Origin: Burkholderia puraquae
GTDB lineage: Bacteria > Pseudomonadota > Gammaproteobacteria > Burkholderiales > Burkholderiaceae
DNA length: 64,000 nucleotides
Reading direction: 5' to 3'
Assembly: GCF_002099195.1 (NCBI RefSeq)
Contig: NZ_NBYX01000004.1
Coordinates: 186,064-250,063 of the forward strand
Each line of letters begins with the position of its first letter. The stretch's first letter is position 1. Of the stretch, positions 27,664 to 34,720 are shown piece by piece. The notes under the pieces were generated by a model. The model saw only the letters and a list, made by a program, of their open reading frames with translations, was not told the origin of the DNA and made no database searches. The position numbers were made by a program, and so were the translations under genes.

Positions 27664-28999
27664 CGGAACCGGATCGCGTTGCGTGCGCGATCGCCTGGAA
27701 CGCCTCCCCGCCGAACAACGCCACGACCGCATCCGGATCCGACGGCCAGTACATGTGCATGTACGTCGCGACGATCGCGTCGCGGCAATAGACGGCTTCG
27801 CCGCTGCCCCGTGCGCCGTCGGGGCGCGCGGCGCTCGCGACCGGTTCCAGCGGCGTCGCGAGCCGAGAATAGTGAAACGTGTGACCGCGCATCGTGCCGC
27901 TGCGCGTTTCGAGCTGCTGCATGCCGAGCGCCGCGAACCGGCGCTGCATCGTCGCATGACCCGGCAACACGCCCAGCATCGGCGTCGTCGCGCCATCCAC
28001 GTCGGTCAGCGATTCGCACAGATACACCATCCCCCCGCATTCGGCGACGATCGGCCGGCCGGCCGCGGCGTGCGCGCGAATCGTCCGGGCGGTGGCCGCA
28101 TTCGCCGCGAGCGTTGCCGCATGCAGTTCCGGATAGCCGCCCGGCAGGAACAGCGCATCGCAATCGTTCGGCACAGGTTCGTCGGCGAGCGGAGAAAAGA
28201 ACCGCAATTCCGCCCCGAGCGCGTCGAGCAAGGCGAGATTCGCCGGATAGATGAACGAAAAGGCCGCGTCGCGCGCCACTGCGATCCGCCTGCCGGCGAG
28301 CGCACGCGGCAGCGGCGCCGCGGCGTCCGGTTCAGCGAATACGACAGCCGGCGGCAACTCGGCAAGTGCGGTTTGCGCGAGCACGTCGGCGGCGCGATCG
28401 AGCCGCGCATCGAGATCGTCGATGTCGTTCGGCTGGTGCAGGCCGAGATGCCGTTCCGGCAGCGCGATGCCCGCATCGGCCGGCACGTGCCCGAGCCAGC
28501 GCAGGTCGTCGGGCAGTGCCTGTTGCAGCAGTTCCGCGTGCCGGGCCGAGCCGACGCGGTTCGCCAGCACGCCGTGAAACGGCAGCCCCGGCCGGAACCG
28601 CGCGAGCCCGAATGCGATCGCTGCGAACGTCTGCGCCATCGCCTTCGCGGAAATCACCGCGACGACCGGCACGCCGAACGCAGCCGCGAGGTCGGCACTG
28701 CTCGGCGTGCCGTCGAACAGCCCCATCACGCCTTCGATCAGGATCAGGTCCGCATTGCGCGCGGCGTCGGCAAGCAGCGCGCGGCAGCCGGCTTCGCCGA
28801 CCATCCCGAGATCGAGCGCATGTACAGGCGCGCCGCTCGCGCGTTCGAGCAGCATCGGGTCGAGAAAATCGGGCCCGGTCTTGAACACGCGCACGCGGCG
28901 GCCGAGCCGGCGGTGCAGCCGCGCGAGGCCGGCCGTCACCGACGTCTTGCCCTGGCCCGACGCGGGCGCACTGACGAACAGCGCGGGGCAGGCCGGCAT
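27635..28999 (-). CDS. cobB: Cobyrinic acid a,c-diamide synthase
   Basis: A 454-residue enzyme that amidates the a and c side chains of (hydrogeno)byrinic acid, using ATP and glutamine. The N-terminal P-loop ATPase domain begins SAPASGQGKTSVTAG. VEGVMGLFDG is approximated by IEGVMGLFDGTPS. The C-terminal class I glutaminase domain has the nucleophile Cys in VAECGGMVYL and a late HTFHYSR segment. It lies two bases after cobO in the cobA-cobE-cobO-cobB operon, and its end runs 29 bases into the convergent amidohydrolase gene. CobB (hydrogenobyrinate) and CbiA (cobyrinate) cannot be separated by sequence here; the CobN chelatase context favours CobB. Confidence 0.92.
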   Translation of the reverse strand: MPACPALFVSAPASGQGKTSVTAGLARLHRRLGRRVRVFKTGPDFLDPMLLERASGAPVHALDLGMVGEAGCRALLADAARNADLILIEGVMGLFDGTPSSADLAAAFGVPVVAVISAKAMAQTFAAIAFGLARFRPGLPFHGVLANRVGSARHAELLQQALPDDLRWLGHVPADAGIALPERHLGLHQPNDIDDLDARLDRAADVLAQTALAELPPAVVFAEPDAAAPLPRALAGRRIAVARDAAFSFIYPANLALLDALGAELRFFSPLADEPVPNDCDALFLPGGYPELHAATLAANAATARTIRAHAAAGRPIVAECGGMVYLCESLTDVDGATTPMLGVLPGHATMQRRFAALGMQQLETRSGTMRGHTFHYSRLATPLEPVASAARPDGARGSGEAVYCRDAIVATYMHMYWPSDPDAVVALFGGEAFQAIAHATRSGSVTPGTSPQA

Positions 29000-29001
29000 G
29001 C

Positions 29002-29604
29002 TCAGAACTCCACGCCGCGCTGCGCCTTCACGCCTTGCTCCTTGTACGGATGCTTGACGAGCCGCATTTCGGTGACGAGGTCGGCCGCCTCGATCAGCGC
29101 ATCGGGCGCATGCCGCCCGGTCACGACGACGTGCACCGAATCGGGACGCGCGGCCAGCGTCGCGAGCACTTCGTCGAGCGGCAGGTATTCGTACTTCAGC
29201 ACCGTGTTCAGCTCGTCGAGGATCACCATCCGGTAGTCGCCGCTCTCGATCATCCGGCGTGCCTCGTCCCAACCCTTGCGCGCGGTCGCGATGTCGGCGT
29301 CGCGGTTCTGCGTGTTCCACGTATAGCCGTCGCCCATCGTCACGAAATCGCATTCGGCCACCGCGCCGAGGAAGTCGCGCTCGGACGTGTGCAGCGCGCC
29401 CTTGATGAACTGTACGACGCCGAGCCGCATGCCGTGGCCGAGCACGCGCACGGCCATGCCGAACGCGGCCGTGCTCTTGCCCTTGCCGTTGCCGGTATTG
29501 ACGATCAGCAGGCCCTTTTCCTGGGTGGCGGCGGCCTGCTTCTTCTCGTGGCCGGCGCGGCGGCGTTCGGTCATCCGTTGATGGGATTCGGCATCGGTTT
29601 TCAT
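29002..29604 (-). CDS. cobO: Corrinoid adenosyltransferase
   Basis: A 200-residue BtuR/CobO-family enzyme that transfers the adenosyl group of ATP to cob(I)yrinic acid a,c-diamide. It shows the variant P-loop NTGNGKGKSTAAFG near residue 37, VQFIKG, then MVILDELN near 128 and VVTGRHAP near 162. The C-terminal KHPYKEQGVKAQRGVEF is typical of CobO. It lies between cobE and cobB in the operon. Confidence 0.95.
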   Translation of the reverse strand: MKTDAESHQRMTERRRAGHEKKQAAATQEKGLLIVNTGNGKGKSTAAFGMAVRVLGHGMRLGVVQFIKGALHTSERDFLGAVAECDFVTMGDGYTWNTQNRDADIATARKGWDEARRMIESGDYRMVILDELNTVLKYEYLPLDEVLATLAARPDSVHVVVTGRHAPDALIEAADLVTEMRLVKHPYKEQGVKAQRGVEF

Positions 29605-29640
29605 CGGATTCGTCCTGTCGAAAAAAGCGAAACAAAGGGT

Positions 29641-30018
29641 TCAGAGCGGGCCGGCGAGTGCAACCGTCACGCCGTCCCGGATGGATTTGGGGCCCAGCAG
29701 CCGGCCGTGCGGCGCGGCGAGCTGCGCGCACGGCTCGGCGACCCCCGCGACGCCGAAGCGGGCGAGTGCGGCGCGCGACGGGCCGCTCGCGGCCAGTTCC
29801 GGGCGGCTCGCGAGTTGTGCTGCGTCGAACGCGACGAGCGGCCAGCCGCGTCGTGCGCACAGCGTGCGCAGCGCGCGGGCACGCGCCTTGTCGGCGAGCG
29901 TCGCGACGAGCGCCGGTTCGGCGGCCGGGTAAAGCGCCAGCGCCGCGCGGATCGCGGCATCGAGTTGCGCGGCCGTCACGCCCGCGCGGAAACCGATGCC
30001 GAGCGCGACGCGCATCAT
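29641..30018 (-). CDS. cobE: CobE / CbiG C-terminal domain protein
   Basis: A 125-residue protein matching the CbiG C-terminal domain, found as free-standing CobE in aerobic B12 producers. The start GIGFRAGVTAAQLDAA and the middle PLVAFDAAQLASRP fit the family, as does the GPSRAALARFGVAGVAEPCA segment. Its biochemical role is not firmly settled; an involvement in corrin-ring contraction or acetaldehyde loss has been proposed for CbiG-type proteins. Its ATG overlaps the cobA stop by four bases. The CbiG N-terminal/central part occurs separately, fused to CobJ, in the second cob block. Confidence 0.85.
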   Translation of the reverse strand: MMRVALGIGFRAGVTAAQLDAAIRAALALYPAAEPALVATLADKARARALRTLCARRGWPLVAFDAAQLASRPELAASGPSRAALARFGVAGVAEPCAQLAAPHGRLLGPKSIRDGVTVALAGPL

Positions 30019-30764
30019 GCGCCGCTGCCGAGCGCCGCACGTACCGCGGGATCGTCGGCGAACGCCGCGACGCGGCCGATCACGACGATCGCCGGCGAAC
30101 CGATGCCGGTCGTGCCGACGCGTTCGACGAGCGTGTCGAGCGTCGCGAGCACGTGCCGCTGTTCGGGGCGCGTCGCATTCTCGATCGCCGCGCACGGCGT
30201 ATCGCCGGGCAGGCCGCCATCGCGCAGCGCGGCGGCAATCGCGTCGAGCCGGCGGATGCCCATGTAGATGACGATCGTCATGCGCGTGGCCGCGAGCGCG
30301 TGCCAGTCGGGTTCATCGGCACCCGCGCCGTGGCCCGTGACGAAGATCACGCCTTGCGCGTCGCCGCGCTGCGTGACCGGAATGCCGATTGCGGCCGGCG
30401 CGGCGATGCCCGCAGTGACGCCGTTCACGACCTCGACCGGGAAACCCGCCGCACCGAGTGCGGCCAGCTCCTCGCCGCCACGGCCGAACACGAACGGATC
30501 GCCGCCCTTGAGCCGCGCGACGCTACGGCCCGCGCGCAGATGCGCAAGCATCGCGGCGACGATTGCCTCCTGCGGCGTCGACGCATGCCCGCCGCGCTTG
30601 CCGACGTGCTCGATGAGCGCATCGGCACGCGCATGGCGCAGCACGTCGGGATTCACGAGATCGTCGACGAGCAGCACGTCCGCCGCGCCGATCGCGCGAA
30701 CGGCCTTGAGCGTCAGCAGGTCGGCGTCGCCGGGGCCGGCGCCGATGAGCCATGCGCGGCTCAT
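30015..30764 (-). CDS. cobA: Uroporphyrinogen-III C-methyltransferase (SUMT)
   Basis: A 249-residue SAM-dependent tetrapyrrole methylase that makes precorrin-2, the branch point toward cobalamin. It has the N-terminal GAGPGDADLLTLKA motif, LVNPDVL, RLKGGDPFVFGRGGEE near residue 83, and VVNGVTAGIAAPA near 110. The ATG at 30764 directly starts the conserved motif. It is the first gene behind a cobalamin riboswitch, with about 185 bases of leader between. Stand-alone SUMT without a CysG oxidase/ferrochelatase domain, as usual in cob operons. Confidence 0.95.
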   Translation of the reverse strand: MSRAWLIGAGPGDADLLTLKAVRAIGAADVLLVDDLVNPDVLRHARADALIEHVGKRGGHASTPQEAIVAAMLAHLRAGRSVARLKGGDPFVFGRGGEELAALGAAGFPVEVVNGVTAGIAAPAAIGIPVTQRGDAQGVIFVTGHGAGADEPDWHALAATRMTIVIYMGIRRLDAIAAALRDGGLPGDTPCAAIENATRPEQRHVLATLDTLVERVGTTGIGSPAIVVIGRVAAFADDPAVRAALGSGA

Positions 30765-30949
30765 CGGGCGCGGCACGGCACGCACCGTGTCGAAACAGTG
30801 GAACAGGGCAGGCGGGCGGCATGGCGGCGGCCAGCAGACAGGTAACGCATGACGGATCGGGCGAAGCCCGCGCGGACGCGGGCGGAATGCGCACCCCATC
30901 CGTCCCCCGCGGATCGGGCGTTCGGCGAGCGTCGGGCTCGCCCCTTGCG

Positions 30950-31128
30950 TCGGCCGGTATCCGGGCTGGCCGCTTGCCGGGCCGCAGCCTTCCCGCCCGG
31001 CTGAAGGGCAGTGGCATCGTGGGCGGCCTGGGCGCGTGCGCGGGGAAGCGCGGCGCGCGGGCGGCGTACCGTTGCGGGGACAGCACAGGCCGGGCGGTGG
31101 TCCGCCTCCTGTTTCCCGTTTAACTGCA
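30950..31128 (-). ncRNA. Cobalamin riboswitch controlling cobA-cobE-cobO-cobB
   Basis: Read on the minus strand, the element starts with GTTAAACGGGAAACAGGAGG (31124-31105), then has CTGTCCCCGCAACGG and GCCACTGCCC. It ends in the B12 box AGCCCGGATACCGGCC (30967-30952). These are the conserved blocks of the AdoCbl riboswitch in the right order. High cobalamin should shut the operon down. Confidence 0.93.
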
Positions 31129-31377
31129 CGCGCGGAATGCGCATGCGAGCACCGAACGCGGCGCATACGATAGCACAGCGTGCATCGGGCGCGGGGCCGG
31201 CGAACCGCGCCCGCATTCGTTCGGAACCCGATCCGGGGGCGATGCATTGCGCAGTCGTAAATTGGCGTGCAATCATCTGGCCGGAGTCACAAGCAAGGCT
31301 CAGTTTCGTGCTGCCGGTCGCACGAGCCTGACGAAATCCATACCAAAATCGGCTCGCTCTGCCGGACCTGCAGGGCG
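31129..31377. other. Intergenic region upstream of the EAL gene
   Basis: Holds the promoter of the riboswitch on the minus strand and presumably that of the EAL phosphodiesterase on the plus strand. No clear consensus elements could be fixed by eye. A weak open frame continues upstream of 31378 from GTG 31267 but lacks membrane-protein or coding character. Confidence 0.4.
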
Positions 31378-32967
31378 ATGGCCACTACACCGCGAAGTGC
31401 CGCGCCTATGGCGAACGTACGCAGATGGACAACCTCCGGCGGGGCCGGCCATGCACTCGCGATCGGCATGCTGGTCGTGACGGCCGGATTGGCGCTGGGA
31501 GCGTGGCCCCATGTCACGAAGGCCGTGCTGGCGCAATCGGTTGCGGGGCTGGGGACGCAAGTCGTGCGGCAGATCGACGTTGTGTTCGATTCGGCGGCCA
31601 CGACACTTGCCGACGTGGACGCATCGCCGTACGCGGGCTGCTCGCCGCAGGATCTGCGCCTGTTGCGATCGGCTTCCGTTCGGTCGAAGTACGTCAAGGA
31701 CGTCGGGCGCCTGTCGGGCGCCGATCTGCTCTGCACGACGATGCTCGGCGTGCTGCCCAGGCCGTTTTCCCCGAAGCAGCAGCCATTCCGGCTGACCGAC
31801 GCGATGTCGGCCTTCTGGACCGTCCCGTTGTTGTCGAGCCCTGGGGCGCTGGGGCTCGTGGTCACGGGAAGGAGGACGAACCTGCTGATGGATCTGGACG
31901 CCTTCAGGGTACTGCCGCCGCCGTCAGGTCTGCACTACGTGATCGGGCTCAGGGGCCGCCCGACCGCGCTCGTCATCGGGCTCGCCAAGGGCGGCGTCCC
32001 GGAGTACGTCGATGCCGGCCTGGTGCCGGGGTTTCGGGACGGCAAATCGTTCTGCTCGGCCCGGGTGCCGCTGTGCACCATCGTCGTCGCGACGCCGCGA
32101 GCGCTGGCGAGCGCCAGTCGGCGCGCTGCCTGGCTGCTGGGGATCGCCGGCGGCGCGGCGGGCTGCTGCCTGGGGCTCGGGGCGCTGATGCTGCACCGAC
32201 GCTGGGCCGCGCTTCCGGCGCAGATACGGCGGGCGCTGGCAAACGGGCAATTTGTCCTGCGCTATCAGCCGATCGTCGCGCCCGGCGCGTCATCGCGGAT
32301 CGTCTCCGCCGAAGCGCTGATCCGCTGGATCGACGGGCCAGCCGCCCCGGACGTGTTCATTGCCGAGGCGGAACGCGCCGGAATGATCGCCGACGTCACG
32401 GCCTTCGTCGTGCGCACGGTCCTGCGGGAGATGCGCGTGCTGTTCGACGGCGAGCCGGACTTTCGCGTAACCATCAACGTCAGCGCTCCCGAGTTGCTGG
32501 ACGGCAGCCTGATGGCGACGCTGGACAGCTGCTGGCCGGCCGGATTGTCGCACCGGCATGTCGGTTTCGAACTGACTGAGCGGTCGACCGTGGAACTGCC
32601 GGAGATTCTGCCGGCGCTTCGGCAATTGCGCGACCTCGGGCATCCCGTCTACATCGACGATTTTGGGACGGGCTACTCCAGCCTGAGCCTGCTGCAGCAT
32701 CTTCCGATCGACTACATCAAGGTCGACCGTTCGCTGCTGCCGGCCGCGCCGCAGCATGACGGCACGTCGATCATTCCGGAGATCCTGGCGATTGCCCGTC
32801 GGCTCGGGGTCGGCCTGGTCTTTGAGGGTGTCGAGACCCGTGAGCAGGCGCACATGCTCGACATCCCGGGGCAGTCGATCGGGGCACAGGGCTGGTATTT
32901 CGGGCGGCCCGATACAGTGGAAGCGCTGCAGAAGGCGATCGCGGAGCAGTCGCTGCGAACAGGCTGA
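31378..32967 (+). CDS. Membrane c-di-GMP phosphodiesterase, CSS-motif sensor plus EAL domain
   Basis: A 529-residue protein: a short N-tail, one membrane helix (about 25-50), a periplasmic CSS-type sensor domain, a second helix (near 250-275) and a cytoplasmic EAL domain. The sensor has two Cys (residue 88 in CSP and 119 in CTT); the usual CSS triplet is CTT here. The EAL domain is complete: EALIRW at 312, INVS, ELTE, DDFGTG at 427, IKVDRS, EGVE and QGWYFGRP. It should therefore hydrolyse c-di-GMP, likely under redox/disulfide control of the sensor. It lies between two B12 riboswitches but is not obviously tied to cobalamin. Start choice is between ATG 31378 and ATG 31408. Confidence 0.88.
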   Translation: MATTPRSAAPMANVRRWTTSGGAGHALAIGMLVVTAGLALGAWPHVTKAVLAQSVAGLGTQVVRQIDVVFDSAATTLADVDASPYAGCSPQDLRLLRSASVRSKYVKDVGRLSGADLLCTTMLGVLPRPFSPKQQPFRLTDAMSAFWTVPLLSSPGALGLVVTGRRTNLLMDLDAFRVLPPPSGLHYVIGLRGRPTALVIGLAKGGVPEYVDAGLVPGFRDGKSFCSARVPLCTIVVATPRALASASRRAAWLLGIAGGAAGCCLGLGALMLHRRWAALPAQIRRALANGQFVLRYQPIVAPGASSRIVSAEALIRWIDGPAAPDVFIAEAERAGMIADVTAFVVRTVLREMRVLFDGEPDFRVTINVSAPELLDGSLMATLDSCWPAGLSHRHVGFELTERSTVELPEILPALRQLRDLGHPVYIDDFGTGYSSLSLLQHLPIDYIKVDRSLLPAAPQHDGTSIIPEILAIARRLGVGLVFEGVETREQAHMLDIPGQSIGAQGWYFGRPDTVEALQKAIAEQSLRTG

Positions 32968-33074
32968 GCATCTGGACCGAAAAGCCGGCCGCGACGCGCG
33001 CTCTGCCTTGACGCTCCCCGCACCGCCGCCTACACTCGCACGCGTTTTGGTGCTCGCGCGCGCCGCTCCGGCGT

Positions 33075-33288
33075 GCGCAGTTAAACGGGAAACAGGAAGC
33101 CTGCCTGCGCCGCAGTCGAGCCAACCTGTGCTGCCCCCGCAACGGTAAGCGAACGTGTCGCGCGCAGCGCGATGCAGCGCCGCTTCGCCGCCTGCCTCGT
33201 GCAGGCGGACGACCGCCACTGGATGCCGCGCGCATCCGGGAAGGCGAAGCGGCGTGTTCGTCAGCCCGGATACCGGCCTAAACGTTGG
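33075..33288 (+). ncRNA. Cobalamin riboswitch controlling the cobW-cobN-chlI/D operon
   Basis: GTTAAACGGGAAACAGGAAG near the 5' end (from 33080), then CTGCCCCCGCAACGGTAAG, GCCACTGG at 33215, and the B12 box AGCCCGGATACCGGCC at 33263-33278. The first and last blocks are the same as in the riboswitch of the cobA operon, while the middle differs. About 195 bases separate it from the first small ORF. Confidence 0.93.
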
Positions 33289-33483
33289 GGTTCAGCGCCG
33301 CGGGGAGGCGGCGCATCGTCCACGGCCGCAGCAGGCCCGACGCCCGCGTGTCGTCCGTTTCCGCCGCCGATCTGCCCCTGCGCGAACCCGCGCGGGCCGG
33401 CAGGGCGAACGGCAGGCGGCGCGAGCCGGGCCGGCGGCAGCCGTGTTGGCATTCACGATGTCGACCGTTCGCAAGGAAGCACC
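33289..33483 (+). other. Leader between riboswitch and small ORF
   Basis: About 195 bases of extremely GC-rich leader with many possible stems. It is the natural place for the expression platform of the riboswitch. No gene is supported in it. Confidence 0.4.
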
Positions 33484-33600
33484 ATGTCCGATTCGTCGTT
33501 CCGCCCGTCCCGCGACTGTCCGTCCGGATCGCGCGGCGGCATGCCCGCGATCCGCCAGATGAACTGCCACGCCGCCATCGACGCGACGATCCCGGGCTGA
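33484..33600 (+). CDS. Small ORF upstream of cobW, possible leader or metal-binding peptide
   Basis: A 38-codon ORF with a good ribosome site (AAGGAAG at 33473-33479) in front of its ATG. It ends 25 bases before cobW. The peptide has two Cys in CPSG and MNCHAA contexts and one His. I do not recognise it. It may be a leader peptide through which the riboswitch acts, or a small partner of the metal chaperone CobW. The ribosome site, phase and placement are visible; a function is not. Confidence 0.45.
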   Translation: MSDSSFRPSRDCPSGSRGGMPAIRQMNCHAAIDATIPG

Positions 33601-33625
33601 TTCCAATTTCGACACAGGACCTACC

Positions 33626-34714
33626 ATGACCCTACGCAAGCTTCCCGTCACGATCGTCACGGGCTTTCTCGGCAGCGGCAAGACGACGCTGATGCGCCAC
33701 ATCCTGCAGCACGCCGAAGGCCGCCGCATCGCGGTGATCGTCAACGAATTCGGCGAACTCGGCATCGACGGCGAAATCCTCAAGGGCTGCGGCATCGGCT
33801 GCGAGGATGCCGACGGCGCGCAGGGCGAAGCGTCGGGCCAGCTGTACGAACTCGCGAACGGCTGCCTGTGCTGCACCGTGCAGGAAGAGTTCTACCCGGT
33901 GATGGAAGCGCTCGTCGAGCGCCGCGCGGACATCGACCACGTGCTGATCGAGACGTCGGGCCTCGCGCTGCCTAAGCCGCTCGTGCAGGCGTTCAACTGG
34001 CCGACGATCCGCAACAGCTTCACGGTCGACGCGGTCGTGACCGTCGTCGACGGGCCGGCCGCCGCGAGCGGCCAGTTCGCGGAAAACCCGCAGGCCGTCG
34101 ACGCGCAGCGCCGCGCCGATCCGAACCTCGACCACGAATCGCCGCTGCACGAGCTGTTCGCCGATCAACTGTCGTCCGCCGATCTCGTGATCGTGAACAA
34201 GGCCGATCTCGTCGGCGCGGCCGAATTCGCGCAGATCGAAACCGCGATCCGCGACGAGATCCCGCCGCAGGTGAAGATCGTGCGCGCGACGCGCGGCGAG
34301 CTCGACCTCGCGATGCTGCTCGGCCTCGAATCGGCATCGGAAGAAACGATCCACCTGCGTCACGACCATCATGGCTCGGCCGACGACGGCGACCACGATC
34401 ACCATCACGACGATTTCGACTCGGTGGTCGTGTCGGGCGACGCCGGTACGCGCGAAGCGACGATCGCCGCGCTGCAGCGCGTCGTCGAAGCGCATACGAT
34501 CTATCGCGCGAAGGGCTTCGCCGCGCTGCCCGGCGCGCCGATGCGGCTCGTGATCCAGGGCGTCGGCCGCCGCTTCGACAGCTATTTCGATCGTCGCTGG
34601 CAGGACGGCGAAGCGCGCACGAGCCGCTTCGTGCTGATCGGCGAGGATCTCGACGCAGCCGCGCTGCAACGCGCGTTCGACGCCGCGTGCGCGGCCGAAC
34701 CGCAACAGGCGTAA
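33626..34714 (+). CDS. cobW: CobW-type G3E GTPase, cobalt/zinc chaperone
   Basis: A 362-residue P-loop GTPase. It shows Walker A GFLGSGKTTLM near residue 11, the metal-binding CLCC motif (NGCLCCTVQ) near residue 78, ETSGLALP, and the base-recognition NKADL near residue 191. A His/Asp-rich stretch (RHDHHGSADDGDHDHHHDD) near residues 246-264 precedes the C-terminal CobW_C domain. It likely delivers cobalt for insertion into hydrogenobyrinate diamide by the CobN complex encoded next door. It lies six bases before cobN and behind a B12 riboswitch, which favours a true cobalamin role over a zinc-homeostasis one. Confidence 0.93.
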   Translation: MTLRKLPVTIVTGFLGSGKTTLMRHILQHAEGRRIAVIVNEFGELGIDGEILKGCGIGCEDADGAQGEASGQLYELANGCLCCTVQEEFYPVMEALVERRADIDHVLIETSGLALPKPLVQAFNWPTIRNSFTVDAVVTVVDGPAAASGQFAENPQAVDAQRRADPNLDHESPLHELFADQLSSADLVIVNKADLVGAAEFAQIETAIRDEIPPQVKIVRATRGELDLAMLLGLESASEETIHLRHDHHGSADDGDHDHHHDDFDSVVVSGDAGTREATIAALQRVVEAHTIYRAKGFAALPGAPMRLVIQGVGRRFDSYFDRRWQDGEARTSRFVLIGEDLDAAALQRAFDAACAAEPQQA

Positions 34715-34720
34715 CGCACG

